NCBI RefSeq assembly: GCF_900100075.1
Contig: NZ_FNEG01000002.1
Location: 1-64,000, forward strand
Length of the DNA: 64,000 nucleotides
Origin: Chryseobacterium jejuense
GTDB lineage: Bacteria > Bacteroidota > Bacteroidia > Flavobacteriales > Weeksellaceae
Reading direction: 5' to 3'
The position numbers were made by a program, and so were the translations under genes. Shown here in pieces: positions 27,508 to 38,056 of the stretch. Numbering within the stretch: the stretch's first letter is position 1; each line of letters opens with the position of its first letter. A model generated the notes under the pieces. The model made no database searches. It was not told where the DNA came from and saw only the letters and a program-made list of their open reading frames with translations.

Positions 27508-28467
27508 AACATCCTTCACCAGAATTTCTTCAATATCATCCGGATAATCTACTTCCAGATGATGATCTGAAGCTACCCACTCCATAATCTCCTGCAGGTT
27601 TAGAACCTTAGAATTCGGAATCCCCATCTTATCGAGAGCACAGGCATTACATTCCTGTTCATACTGGTTATGAATAGGAATTACAAATAACTTTTTATCC
27701 ATGAAAAGTGCTTCAGCGGGAGTTTCGAAACCTGCATTGCACAGAATTCCTTCACAACCCTCAAAATATTTGAGATATTGGATTTCATCAATAGGAAATA
27801 CTTCAACATTTTTTACTTTAATCTGTACTTTACTGTATTTTGAAAATACTTTCCATTCTACCGGAATTTTCCTTAGAACCTTAATAATATTTTCATCTGC
27901 AAAACTTGGAAGATAAACAAGGTAATAGCCTTGTTTGTAAGGATTAAGATTTCTGATCTTTCTTCGAATGACCGGTTTTTTAATCTGTGGATGATAATTT
28001 TCAAAATGAAAACCAATCTTTCTTTCGCTGGGAACATAATATTTTAAAATCATTTCTCCCAGAAAATCTTTCTTTTCAGGTTTAGGGGTTTCCGCAAAAC
28101 TCATGGAGGCCTGATGACTAAGTTCAATCATTGGCAGCTTCTTCAGTTTTGAGGCCCAGCCTGTCAAAGGTTCATAATCGTTAATGATTAAATCATATTG
28201 AGAAAGCTCTAAATTCCTTATTGTTTTTGCTGCATCAAAGAATTTATTTTCAACAAATGTTTTTCGGTAGGATAAACCGCCTGTTTTATTATAAAGAAGG
28301 GAAATACCTCTATATTGGAAATCAATGGAAAAATCAGCCTTTAATTGCGATTGGTGACCACTGATGAGTGTATCCACCGAAGCATACTTTTTGAGTATCG
28401 GAATAATCTCCTGTGCCCTGGCCACATGACCGTTTCCGGTACCCTGAAATGCATACAAAATTTTCAT
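27496..28467 (-). CDS. GT-B-type glycosyltransferase family protein
   Basis: A 323-residue protein resembling the MurG/GT28-like family that includes archaeal and Vibrio relatives of unknown acceptor. It starts with the donor-loop motif YAFQGTGNGHVARA near residue 5-18 and has the C-terminal nucleotide-sugar site at ILCNAGFETPAEALFMDKK near 236-254 with the following HNQYEQ. No membrane anchor. Start and stop overlap (TAATG) with the phosphoesterase gene upstream, so the pair is co-translated; both could act on glycolipids or lipid A-like substrates. Confidence 0.82.
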   Translation of the reverse strand: MKILYAFQGTGNGHVARAQEIIPILKKYASVDTLISGHQSQLKADFSIDFQYRGISLLYNKTGGLSYRKTFVENKFFDAAKTIRNLELSQYDLIINDYEPLTGWASKLKKLPMIELSHQASMSFAETPKPEKKDFLGEMILKYYVPSERKIGFHFENYHPQIKKPVIRRKIRNLNPYKQGYYLVYLPSFADENIIKVLRKIPVEWKVFSKYSKVQIKVKNVEVFPIDEIQYLKYFEGCEGILCNAGFETPAEALFMDKKLFVIPIHNQYEQECNACALDKMGIPNSKVLNLQEIMEWVASDHHLEVDYPDDIEEILVKDVLIL

Positions 28468-29291
28468 TAAGTGAAATTGGTTACGATTTTTAAAAGCTCA
28501 GAATTATCCATCTCCTGTATTTCCTCTGCTTCGTCATCTTTTAGTAAATGTTTATGATCGTCATAATAAAAGATCTTCCATTCCTTATCATGATATTCTA
28601 GTGCCGACAGGTTTTCAATCCAGTCTCCGGAATTCAGATAAGTACAGGATCCTTTTTTATTAACAACCTCTCGAATCTGAGGCTGATGAATATGCCCACA
28701 CACTACATAGTCGTATTGATTATCAATGGCCAGTTCAGAAGCTGTAAGCTCGAAGTCTCCAATATACTTTACTGCTTTCTTTACATTATTTTTAATTTTT
28801 TTTGAAAATGAATATTTTTCTTTACCCATCTTCTCTAAAAACCAATTTACAACATTATTGATGATAATTAAAAGATCATATCCTTTTCCACCGAGTTTGG
28901 CGATCCATTTGGAATGCTGAACTGAGGCATCGAAAACATCACCATGAAAGATCCAGGTTTTCTTCTGGTCAATAGTTAGGCATATTTTATTACAGACTTT
29001 CAGTTTTCCCAATTCAAAATCGGTAAACTTACGGAACATTTCATCATGATTGCCTGTGATATAATAAACATCCGTATTCTTGGTAGCAAATGAAAGGATC
29101 TTCCGGATCACTTTCAAATGAGGTTTAGGGAAGTAAGACTTTTTGAATTGCCAGATATCAATAATATCACCATTCAAAACCAAAGTTTTAGGCTGGATAG
29201 AATTGAGGTATCTCAGCAATTCCTTAGCCTTACATCCATAAGTTCCCAAATGAACATCCGATATGACAACTAACTCAACGTTTCTTTTCAT
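28467..29291 (-). CDS. Metallophosphoesterase (UDP-2,3-diacylglucosamine hydrolase-like)
   Basis: A 274-residue calcineurin-like phosphoesterase. Metal-binding blocks are in place: SDVHLG near residue 11, NGDIIDIW near 40, GNHDE near 79, HGDVFD near 113 and CGHIHQP near 197. The LpxH-related shape, with a YF..K helix before the last motif, suggests a lipid-sugar pyrophosphatase such as LpxH or a relative. It is translationally coupled to the glycosyltransferase gene that follows. Confidence 0.86.
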   Translation of the reverse strand: MKRNVELVVISDVHLGTYGCKAKELLRYLNSIQPKTLVLNGDIIDIWQFKKSYFPKPHLKVIRKILSFATKNTDVYYITGNHDEMFRKFTDFELGKLKVCNKICLTIDQKKTWIFHGDVFDASVQHSKWIAKLGGKGYDLLIIINNVVNWFLEKMGKEKYSFSKKIKNNVKKAVKYIGDFELTASELAIDNQYDYVVCGHIHQPQIREVVNKKGSCTYLNSGDWIENLSALEYHDKEWKIFYYDDHKHLLKDDEAEEIQEMDNSELLKIVTNFT

Positions 29292-29427
29292 CCGTATATT
29301 TTTCAGCTTTAAAATTTGCTGGACGGAACGCCTGTTATTTCCGAATTGAAAACATGGTAAGGCGTTTCATAGTTTTTTACAAAGAAACTAATTGAAAGTT
29401 AACTGTATATGAATGCTATGTTATTTT

Positions 29428-30168
29428 TTATAAAGAGTTCATTAGCTCTTCAGTGATTTCCATATTGTGGTAAACGTTTTGTACATCATCATCATCCTCG
29501 AAACGCTCAAGCATTTTCATATTCGCTTTGAACTGTTCTTCGTTTACTTCTTTTGTATTGTTTGGAATTCTTTGTAATTCTGCACTCTTTGCTTCAATTC
29601 CAAGTTCGTCTAATTTGTGAGATAGGGATCCAAAATCTTCAAAAGCAGTTGTAATCATTACTTCTTCTTCGTCTTTTTCTACATCTTCAGCTCCACCATC
29701 AATCATTTCCATTTCGAAGTCATCCCACTCCATTTTCACTTGGGCCAAATCAATTGTAAAAATTCCTTTTCTATCAAAGATAAATGCAAGCTCACCGTTT
29801 TTACCAAGGTTTCCGTCAAACTTATTAAAAATAGCTCTTACGTTAGCTACCGTTCTTGTAGTGTTGTTTGTAGTACATTCTACAAAGAAAGCAACACCTC
29901 CCTGTCCGTATCCTTCATAAGTAATTTCTTCATAGTTTTCAGCATCAGCACCACTGGCTTTTTTAATTGCTCTTTCTACGTTATCCTTAGGCATGTTTGC
30001 CCCTTTAGCATTTTGGATACATCTTCTCAATGCCGGGTTAGCTTCAGGATCTGTTCCTCCAGCTTTTACAGCTAATGCAATATCCTTACCTATTTTAGAG
30101 AATGTTTTGGCCATTTTATCCCATCTGGCCATTTTAGAAGCTTTTCTATATTCAAATGCTCTTCCCAT
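29428..30168 (-). CDS. YebC/PmpR-family protein
   Basis: A 246-residue YebC-family protein: the N-terminal MGRAFEYRK and KIGKDIALAVKAGG, NAKGANMPKDNVERAIKKA near 54-72, YEGYGQGGVAFFVE near 84. Members were described as transcription regulators and more recently as ribosome-associated factors easing translation of proline-rich stretches; which applies here is not shown by sequence. Monocistronic, between a long leader of the phosphoesterase gene and the OmpA terminator. Confidence 0.93.
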   Translation of the reverse strand: MGRAFEYRKASKMARWDKMAKTFSKIGKDIALAVKAGGTDPEANPALRRCIQNAKGANMPKDNVERAIKKASGADAENYEEITYEGYGQGGVAFFVECTTNNTTRTVANVRAIFNKFDGNLGKNGELAFIFDRKGIFTIDLAQVKMEWDDFEMEMIDGGAEDVEKDEEEVMITTAFEDFGSLSHKLDELGIEAKSAELQRIPNNTKEVNEEQFKANMKMLERFEDDDDVQNVYHNMEITEELMNSL

Positions 30169-30209
30169 TTTTAAATTTTAAATTTTCAACAAAATTACTT
30201 AAAAGTCTA

Positions 30210-30246
30210 CAAAAAAAAAATACCTCCAAAAAAATTTGGAGGTATT
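30210..30246 (-). terminator. Terminator of the ompA-like gene
   Basis: Hairpin AATACCTCCAAA (30219-30230) with TTTGGAGGTATT (30235-30246), loop AAAA; on the minus strand it runs into ten T. It lies 20 bases after the stop of the OmpA gene. Confidence 0.9.
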
Positions 30247-30265
30247 CATTATTTAGAAAAATTAA

Positions 30266-31777
30266 TTATTTTTTCTTTTTAGCTGGAGCTTTTTTCTTAG
30301 CTGGAGCTTTTCCTTTTTTCACTACAGTCTTCTTCACTACTACGTCTAGATCAGATTTCTTAAGTGCATCCCAAGCAGCACCGTTGATAGCTTCAACAAC
30401 TACTTTTCTGTCAACCATTCTTTCAGCATCAGTTGCTTTTGCTGGAACTTTAGCATCTCTAGAACCTACACCAGTAGATTTTAACTGAGTACCGCTAACT
30501 CCTCTAGATTCAAGAGCAGCAACCACAGAAGCAGCTCTTTCTCTTGAAAGTTTCAAGTTGTAAGCAGCAGCACCTTTAGCATCTGTATGACCTGTTACTA
30601 AGAACGTACCATCAGTAGATTCTTTAATGATTGTAGCAGCTTCATCTAATTTGCTGTTAGATTCTGGTCTGATAGTCGCTTTGTTAAAGTTGAACAAGAT
30701 TCCTTTAAGTGCACCTGTTGCATTTGTAGCGATTACTTCTTTTGGTTTAGGACATCCGTTGTATTCTGGAAGACCTGGAACAGTAGGACAAGCATCATCT
30801 TTATCAAGGATACCGTCACCGTCTGTATCTGGCCAAGGACAACCTTTGTTTTCAGCAGGACCTGCAACTGTAGGACAAGCATCATCTTTATCGATTACAC
30901 CGTCACCGTCAGTATCTGGCCAAGGACAACCGTTGTTTTCAACTGGACCAGCTACATCTGGACATTGATCGTCTTTATCTGGAACTCCGTCACCGTCAGT
31001 ATCAGGACATCCCTGGAATTCTGGTAAACCTGGAGTATCTGGACAAAGATCGTCTTTATCTAGGATACCATCCTTATCTCTATCTCTGTTTCCGAATCTG
31101 AATAAGATAGACGCAGAAGCTTGCCAGAAGTTAGCAACAGTAGACTTATCACCTGGAGTTGATACATAATCTCCTTGGATACCAAGACCGAAGTTTTTAG
31201 TTACCCAGAAGTTAGCACCAGCACCTGTAGATACAGTAAAGAAGTTAGCTTTACCAGCCTCGTTACCATCTTTTCCGTTTGGTACGTTAGCATCTAATAC
31301 ATTACCATTAGCATCAAGACCATTCTTAGGGAATGTTTGTCCTGTATAGTCATGTCTTAGGTAGTTAGCACCAACTCTTAAATATGGATCGAACCAAGAT
31401 TCTTCGTTCCATAAAAGACCTGCAGCTTTAGCCTGGAAACCAATACCTGTCATCAAGAAAAATTCTTTCCCCATGTTGAATCTTTTGTTTTCAACATTTC
31501 CAACAGAAGTTTGCCAGTCGATAACTAAACCTTTACCAACGTTTCTAGCAACTGTTAGCTTAGATAATGGAGGTGTAATAGAATAGCTGTTCATATTGAA
31601 CAGATTCTTTGTCAAATTTTTCGCAGAGAACGTATTACCGAATGAAGATCTTGCTGCTACGTGGTTTTCAGCGTGAGCACCAACTCCGATTAACCACGGA
31701 TTGTTGGTAGTCTGTGCGAAAACAGTAGAGGCAACGGTAAGCGCCAATGCTGAAATTCCTAATTTTAGATTTTTCAT
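30266..31777 (-). CDS. OmpA-family outer membrane protein with thrombospondin type 3 repeats
   Basis: 503 residues. Signal peptide (1-22, ending VFAQ), an eight-strand-type beta-barrel domain to about 230, a calcium-binding TSP3 linker (about 232-345) with repeats of the DTDGDG-DKDDACP type, and an OmpA C-terminal peptidoglycan-binding domain (about 352-460; TGHTD..G and the LSRERA motif). A last stretch is rich in Lys, Ala and Pro and unlike the rest of the family: KKTVVKKGKAP and then alternating PAKKK. It likely anchors the outer membrane to the wall; a major, highly expressed protein judging from its promoter and terminator. Confidence 0.93.
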   Translation of the reverse strand: MKNLKLGISALALTVASTVFAQTTNNPWLIGVGAHAENHVAARSSFGNTFSAKNLTKNLFNMNSYSITPPLSKLTVARNVGKGLVIDWQTSVGNVENKRFNMGKEFFLMTGIGFQAKAAGLLWNEESWFDPYLRVGANYLRHDYTGQTFPKNGLDANGNVLDANVPNGKDGNEAGKANFFTVSTGAGANFWVTKNFGLGIQGDYVSTPGDKSTVANFWQASASILFRFGNRDRDKDGILDKDDLCPDTPGLPEFQGCPDTDGDGVPDKDDQCPDVAGPVENNGCPWPDTDGDGVIDKDDACPTVAGPAENKGCPWPDTDGDGILDKDDACPTVPGLPEYNGCPKPKEVIATNATGALKGILFNFNKATIRPESNSKLDEAATIIKESTDGTFLVTGHTDAKGAAAYNLKLSRERAASVVAALESRGVSGTQLKSTGVGSRDAKVPAKATDAERMVDRKVVVEAINGAAWDALKKSDLDVVVKKTVVKKGKAPAKKKAPAKKKK

Positions 31778-31806
31778 AGAATTAAATGATTAAATAATTG
31801 ATAATG

Positions 31807-31838
31807 CAAAATAAATATAATTTTTCTTTATATACAAA
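31807..31838 (-). promoter_or_regulatory. Promoter of the ompA-like gene
   Basis: On the minus strand TTTG (31835-31838), 20 bases, TTATTTTG (31807-31814), one base off the TAnnTTTG consensus. The inferred transcript starts about 25 bases before the ATG at 31777. Confidence 0.55.
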
Positions 31839-31854
31839 GTTTTTCAAATGATTT

Positions 31855-32316
31855 TTAACTTTTCTTTAATATTCTGTCCAGGTTCCGCTTATTTTCTCTA
31901 TCTTTAATGGCCTCTCTTTTATCAAAAAGCTTTTTCCCTCTACCCAGCGCTATCAGCACTTTTGCTTTCCCTCGATCAGTGATATATAATTTCAAAGGTA
32001 TAATCGTATTTCCTGCATCCTTTAACTTTTTTTCAAGTTTCTGCAATTCTTTTTTGTGCAAGAGCAATTTCCGTTCCCTTTTTGTTTTATGATTGTAAAA
32101 AGTTCCCAATTTATACTCATCAATCATCATGTTGATGATGTATAACTCCCCATCAATAAACTGACAGAAGGATTCTGTGATAGATGCTTTAGAAGAACGT
32201 AAAGATTTTATTTCTGTACCTGTTAAAACCATTCCAGCTTCGTATTCTTCTAGAATTTCATATTCAAAGCGGGCTCTTCTATTTAATATACTGACTGTTT
32301 TTTCAATCTTCATCAT
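31855..32316 (-). CDS. smpB: SsrA-binding protein
   Basis: A 153-residue SmpB, the tmRNA partner that rescues stalled ribosomes. N-terminal NRRARFEYEILEEYEAGMVL, TGTEIKSLRSS near 32-42 and the C-terminal basic tail with GRGKKLFDKRE near 125-135 are family hallmarks. Two adjacent ATG codons (32316 and 32313) could serve as start. It is divergent from the ABC-F gene across about 118 bases. Confidence 0.95.
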   Translation of the reverse strand: MMKIEKTVSILNRRARFEYEILEEYEAGMVLTGTEIKSLRSSKASITESFCQFIDGELYIINMMIDEYKLGTFYNHKTKRERKLLLHKKELQKLEKKLKDAGNTIIPLKLYITDRGKAKVLIALGRGKKLFDKREAIKDRENKRNLDRILKKS

Positions 32317-32362
32317 TTTAAAATTTCGTTAATGAAATATATAAAAAATACCATACATTTAA

Positions 32363-34057
<1,695 letters not shown>

Positions 34058-34077
34058 TCTGATACATTCAATATATA

Positions 34078-34107
34078 AAAAACCTCAAAGCAATGCTTTG
34101 AGGTTTT
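34078..34107. terminator. Bidirectional terminator between convergent genes
   Basis: AAAAACCTCAAAGC, AAT loop, GCTTTGAGGTTTTTT. The arms are perfectly paired and both strands end in a T-run, so it can close the ABC-F transcript on the plus strand and the M48 peptidase transcript on the minus strand. Confidence 0.88.
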
Positions 34108-34132
34108 TTCGTTTAAACAATAAATAAAATAA

Positions 34133-34948
34133 TTATTTTGTAAGTTTCGTTGTTGGAATAGCTACAGTTCCCGGATCTTTCCATAATCCGTCTTTTTCTG
34201 CTCTCTTTTTAACAGCTTGTGCTCTCTTTTCACTGTCCGGGTGAGAGTTGAACATTTTTTCAAAACCAGATTGTGTACTTCCTTCTGACAATAAAGCTAA
34301 TTTTTTGAAAGCGGTATAAGCACCTACTACATCATACTTATTAGCTTTCATAAAATCATAAGAATAAGTATCTGCTTCAGATTCTTGTTTTTTACTGTGA
34401 GAAGCATCTAAAAAGGCGTTAGCCATTTTTCCTATCTGGCTGTCATTAAGAGTAGCTACTGCTCCAGATGCTGATGAAGCTGCATCTAATGCTGCTGCTT
34501 TTAAATAAGCAGATTTCATGGCATCTTTTGTATCCTGATTTTTAACGTGACCGATTTCATGGCCAATTACAGCCAATAATTCGTTATCCGTCATAATATC
34601 CATTAGAGAAGAGAATACACGCACACTACCGTCTGCACAAGCAAAAGCATTGATATCTTTTACTTTATATACTTTATAGTTCAGATTCAGACCGTCTTGT
34701 GTTTTGTGTTTTCCAAACAGTTTGTTCAATCTTACTGTATATGGATCTTTAGGTCCTGCTACAGCATTATTTTTATCCATCCAATCTACAGATTCTTTAG
34801 ATAATTTGATGGCATCTTCGTTCGTAAACGTTAAAGCTTTTGCACCCTTTGTAACAACTCCGGCAGCTTTTCCGAGATTAAATTGTGCATTCATCGAGTT
34901 CATTGCCCCTAAAATAGTAAGGCATACGATAATTTTTTTCATAGTCAT
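34133..34948 (-). CDS. Exported M48-family metallopeptidase
   Basis: A 271-residue protein with a signal peptide (about 1-22, ending MNAQ). The zincin motif is HEIGH in AVIGHEIGHVK near residue 128-138; the third zinc ligand is Glu in ESEADTYSYDF near 190. This is the LoiP/BepA-like exported group that acts in the periplasm or at the outer membrane. Two candidate ATGs (34948 and 34942). Substrates unknown. Confidence 0.9.
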   Translation of the reverse strand: MTMKKIIVCLTILGAMNSMNAQFNLGKAAGVVTKGAKALTFTNEDAIKLSKESVDWMDKNNAVAGPKDPYTVRLNKLFGKHKTQDGLNLNYKVYKVKDINAFACADGSVRVFSSLMDIMTDNELLAVIGHEIGHVKNQDTKDAMKSAYLKAAALDAASSASGAVATLNDSQIGKMANAFLDASHSKKQESEADTYSYDFMKANKYDVVGAYTAFKKLALLSEGSTQSGFEKMFNSHPDSEKRAQAVKKRAEKDGLWKDPGTVAIPTTKLTK

Positions 34949-35051
34949 TTAAATTTGGAGGACGAAGGTAATCAATTTTTAACAATTATTAAGTCAAAAC
35001 TTAGCTCCCTATCCAATCAAAATGCTATTTTTTTTCCTTATTTTTGTGAAC

Positions 35052-36764
35052 ATGAGTCAAAAATGGATTTACAAGCCCGAACCCGATGAGGAAGTTGTGG
35101 ACGGACTAAGTTCGTCACTTGGTTTTGGCACTTTTGAATCTAAACTTCTCGTTCTAAGAGGAATTGACAATTATCAGAAGGCTAGAGAATTTTTCAAACC
35201 AAACCTTAACGATATACACAGTCCGTTTTTAATGGCAGACATGCAAAAAGCTGTAGAGCGTATTGCCACTGCAATTGAAAATGGCGAAAAAATATTGGTA
35301 TATGGTGACTATGATGTGGATGGAACTACAGCAGTTGCCTTAATGTACCTTTACCTTAGCAAAATTGTTGAGAAAAAATATCTGGACTACTATATTCCGG
35401 ACAGGAATTCTGAAGGATACGGAATTTCTACAGAGGGAATTGATTTTGCTAAAGAGAATGGTTTTTCATTAATCATTGCTCTAGACTGTGGAATTAAGGC
35501 GCTCGATATGATTAGTTATGCTTCCAGCCTGGACATAGATTTTATTATCTGTGATCACCACCTTCCCGGTGAAGAGATTCCTAATGCTGCAGCTGTTCTG
35601 GATCCTAAAAGAAGTGACTGCCGATATCCATTCAAGGAGCTTTCCGGATGTGGTGTAGGCTTTAAACTTTGCCAGGGACTGAATACCATCTATAAACTTC
35701 CGGATGCTGAGTTATTTGAACTTACAGATCTTCTGGCTATATCCATTGCCGCCGACATTGTTTCTATGACCGGAGAGAACAGGGTTCTTGCAAAAATGGG
35801 ATTGAAAACCCTTAGAAAAACAAGAAATCTTGGGATAAGGTTATTAATTCCTGAGGATAAACTGTCTCATTTTGAAATTTCAAATATTGTTTTTGAAATT
35901 GCTCCTAAAATAAATGCTGCAGGAAGAATTTCCCATGGAAAAGCGGCTGTAGAGCTTATGGTTTCTGAAAATCTGAAACATGCCAACCAGATCGTGAGTG
36001 ACATTATGAATCTCAACGATGAAAGACGCGAGCTGGATATGAACTCTACCCTTTCTGCTTTGAATCAGATTATAGAATCTCAGCAGGAAACAAAACATAC
36101 TACCATTGTTTATCATCCTGAGTGGAACAAAGGGGTAATCGGAATTGTAGCTTCAAGACTTATTGAAACCTACTATAAACCTACCCTGGTCTTTACAGAC
36201 GGTAATAATGGTGAAATGGTAGCTTCCGCAAGATCTGTTTCAGATTTTGATGTTCATGAAGCTCTGGATTTATGTTCTGAATATTTCCTTAAATTCGGGG
36301 GGCATCATGCTGCTGCCGGACTTTCTATGGAGAAAGAAAAATTTGAAGCATTCAAAATAAAGTTTGAAAAAATTGTTTCAGAAAAAATTCAGAACCACCA
36401 AAAGGAACCCTCTATTACTATTGATTCAGAAATTGAGGTTGATGATATCAACAGAGAGTTTATCAATTTCCACAGAAAACTGGCTCCTTTCGGACCTCAG
36501 AATATGAAGCCTATCTTCACCCTAAATGACCAGAAACTTTCGGGTTATGTAAAAACAATGGGGAAAGATAATAATCACCTGAAGTTTTATATTAAACAGG
36601 AAGCTACAGGAAGAAATATTGAATGTGTTGGTTTCAAACTAGGACAATTTCTAGAGGATTTTAAAAATAAAAGTTTTGACCTTGCTTTTACTCTGGAAGA
36701 AAATCACTGGAAAGGCAATGTAACTCATTATCTCAATATAAAAGATGTAAAGTTTAGGGATTAG
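35052..36764 (+). CDS. recJ: Single-stranded DNA exonuclease RecJ
   Basis: About 570 residues from ATG 35052 (MSQKWIYK); a longer frame from 35022 adds only a Phe-rich stretch. DHH phosphoesterase motifs: YGDYDVDGTTA near 92, ALDCGIK near 148, ICDHHLPGE near 170, and DHHA1 GGHHAAAG near 417, then the OB-like C-terminal domain. RecJ degrades 5' ended single-stranded DNA in recombination and mismatch repair. A TATTTTTG element (35039-35046) ends 5 bases before the ATG, so if it is used the message would be leaderless. nadD follows after 46 bases. Confidence 0.95.
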   Translation: MSQKWIYKPEPDEEVVDGLSSSLGFGTFESKLLVLRGIDNYQKAREFFKPNLNDIHSPFLMADMQKAVERIATAIENGEKILVYGDYDVDGTTAVALMYLYLSKIVEKKYLDYYIPDRNSEGYGISTEGIDFAKENGFSLIIALDCGIKALDMISYASSLDIDFIICDHHLPGEEIPNAAAVLDPKRSDCRYPFKELSGCGVGFKLCQGLNTIYKLPDAELFELTDLLAISIAADIVSMTGENRVLAKMGLKTLRKTRNLGIRLLIPEDKLSHFEISNIVFEIAPKINAAGRISHGKAAVELMVSENLKHANQIVSDIMNLNDERRELDMNSTLSALNQIIESQQETKHTTIVYHPEWNKGVIGIVASRLIETYYKPTLVFTDGNNGEMVASARSVSDFDVHEALDLCSEYFLKFGGHHAAAGLSMEKEKFEAFKIKFEKIVSEKIQNHQKEPSITIDSEIEVDDINREFINFHRKLAPFGPQNMKPIFTLNDQKLSGYVKTMGKDNNHLKFYIKQEATGRNIECVGFKLGQFLEDFKNKSFDLAFTLEENHWKGNVTHYLNIKDVKFRD

Positions 36765-36810
36765 GTAATCATCATTCATACGATTACTTATTTCCTGCTA
36801 CCTAACTAAT

Positions 36811-37395
36811 ATGAAAAAAATCGGGCTATTCTTCGGATCTTTTAATCCAATCCATATCGGACATCTTATTTTAGCTAATTATATTCTGGAAAATACGGAT
36901 ATGGATGAACTATGGTTTGTAGTGAGCCCACAAAATCCGTTCAAGGATAAGAAATCTTTGTTGAAAGACCACAATAGATTGGATATGGTACAGCTCGCTG
37001 TGAAAAACTATCCAAAAATGCGTGCTTCCAATGTAGAGTTTTCTCTTCCGAAGCCAAGTTATACTATTGATACTCTTACTTATCTTCACGAAAAATATCC
37101 GGACTACTCTTTCAGCCTGATTATGGGAGAAGATAATCTGGATAGTCTTAACAAATGGAAAAATGCTGATGCTCTGATTAAGAATCACCATATCATTGTT
37201 TATCCGAGGGTATTTGAAGGCGAAAAGAAAGATTCTGAATATCTTCAGCATGAGAATATCTCTATGATAAAAGCTCCGGTGATAGAACTTTCTGCTACTG
37301 AAATCCGTAATATGATAAAAGACAGTAAGAATGTAAGGCCTATGTTACCACCTGAAGTCTTTGAATATTTGGATGGTAGTAATTTTTATAAGTAA
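36811..37395 (+). CDS. nadD: Nicotinate-nucleotide adenylyltransferase
   Basis: A 194-residue nucleotidyltransferase. The adenylyl-transfer motif GSFNPIHIGHL (9-19) and the C-terminal SATEIRNMI (about 163-171) are complete. It makes nicotinic acid adenine dinucleotide from NaMN and ATP on the way to NAD. Placed downstream of recJ on the same strand, perhaps in one transcript. Confidence 0.95.
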   Translation: MKKIGLFFGSFNPIHIGHLILANYILENTDMDELWFVVSPQNPFKDKKSLLKDHNRLDMVQLAVKNYPKMRASNVEFSLPKPSYTIDTLTYLHEKYPDYSFSLIMGEDNLDSLNKWKNADALIKNHHIIVYPRVFEGEKKDSEYLQHENISMIKAPVIELSATEIRNMIKDSKNVRPMLPPEVFEYLDGSNFYK

Positions 37396-37476
37396 TTTTG
37401 CAAAACCAAAAATCAGAGGTTAAAAATTAGAAACAAAAGTCTCTTCGCTTTTAACGCTCTACTTATCATACAAGAA

Positions 37477-37815
37477 ATGGACTTCATCGAAAAATTTTTC
37501 TCAAAATACTCCCAGGAAAAGCTCATCAAATGGTTTAAACAGATTTGTCTTGCAGAGGCCATTTCATGTGTTTTATTGTATTGTGTTGCGATGATCTGGA
37601 TTCGATATGATGAAAATCTGTATTCCATTATTTTTATTAGTGTAGTTGGTAGCTTACACGGATTATTTTTTACCCTCTATCTTTTACTCTGCATTCCTGC
37701 AAGAAAAATCTACAATTGGGATGATGAAGATTTTGTCTTCGCTCTATTAGCTGCGTTTTTCCCCTTTGCTACGGTATGGGTAGATAAAAAACTGGCAAAA
37801 TTCGACAGGGAATAA
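37477..37815 (+). CDS. DUF3817-type small membrane protein
   Basis: A 112-residue protein with three membrane segments (about 26-45, 50-70, 85-102), matching the DUF3817 group of integral membrane proteins: QICLAEAISC near the start, GSLHGLFFTLYL in the middle with a conserved His, and AAFFPFATVWVDKKL at the end. Function unknown. It follows nadD after 81 bases. Confidence 0.75.
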   Translation: MDFIEKFFSKYSQEKLIKWFKQICLAEAISCVLLYCVAMIWIRYDENLYSIIFISVVGSLHGLFFTLYLLLCIPARKIYNWDDEDFVFALLAAFFPFATVWVDKKLAKFDRE

Positions 37816-37975
37816 AATTATTTTTCATAAAATTTCATGTTTTACTGTAACAAAATTATTGTTACAGTTGTCTTATTATACGGAAAGGTCAAGCAAGTAA
37901 ATTTTTAAACATAAAATTTAACAACTGATAATCAATGTATTAAAATTATTTTAATTTATTTTTAAGTACTTTGTA

Positions 37976-38007
37976 TTGCATGATACTAAATTTATTATAT
38001 ATCTTTG
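37976..38007 (+). promoter_or_regulatory. Promoter of the receptor pair
   Basis: TATCTTTG (38000-38007) is an exact TAnnTTTG, preceded by TTG at 37976-37978 with a 21-base gap. It lies 49 bases upstream of the ATG at 38057 and follows a 240-base region with no gene. Confidence 0.55.
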
Positions 38008-38056
38008 TAATGTAAAATAACAAACCATACAAGCTATTAATTAAAAAATAATAATC

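Noticed and set aside
35022..35051. Upstream start for recJ (MLFFFLIFVN extension)
   Set aside because: The extension is hydrophobic filler translated from a T-run and a promoter-like TATTTTTG lies inside it.
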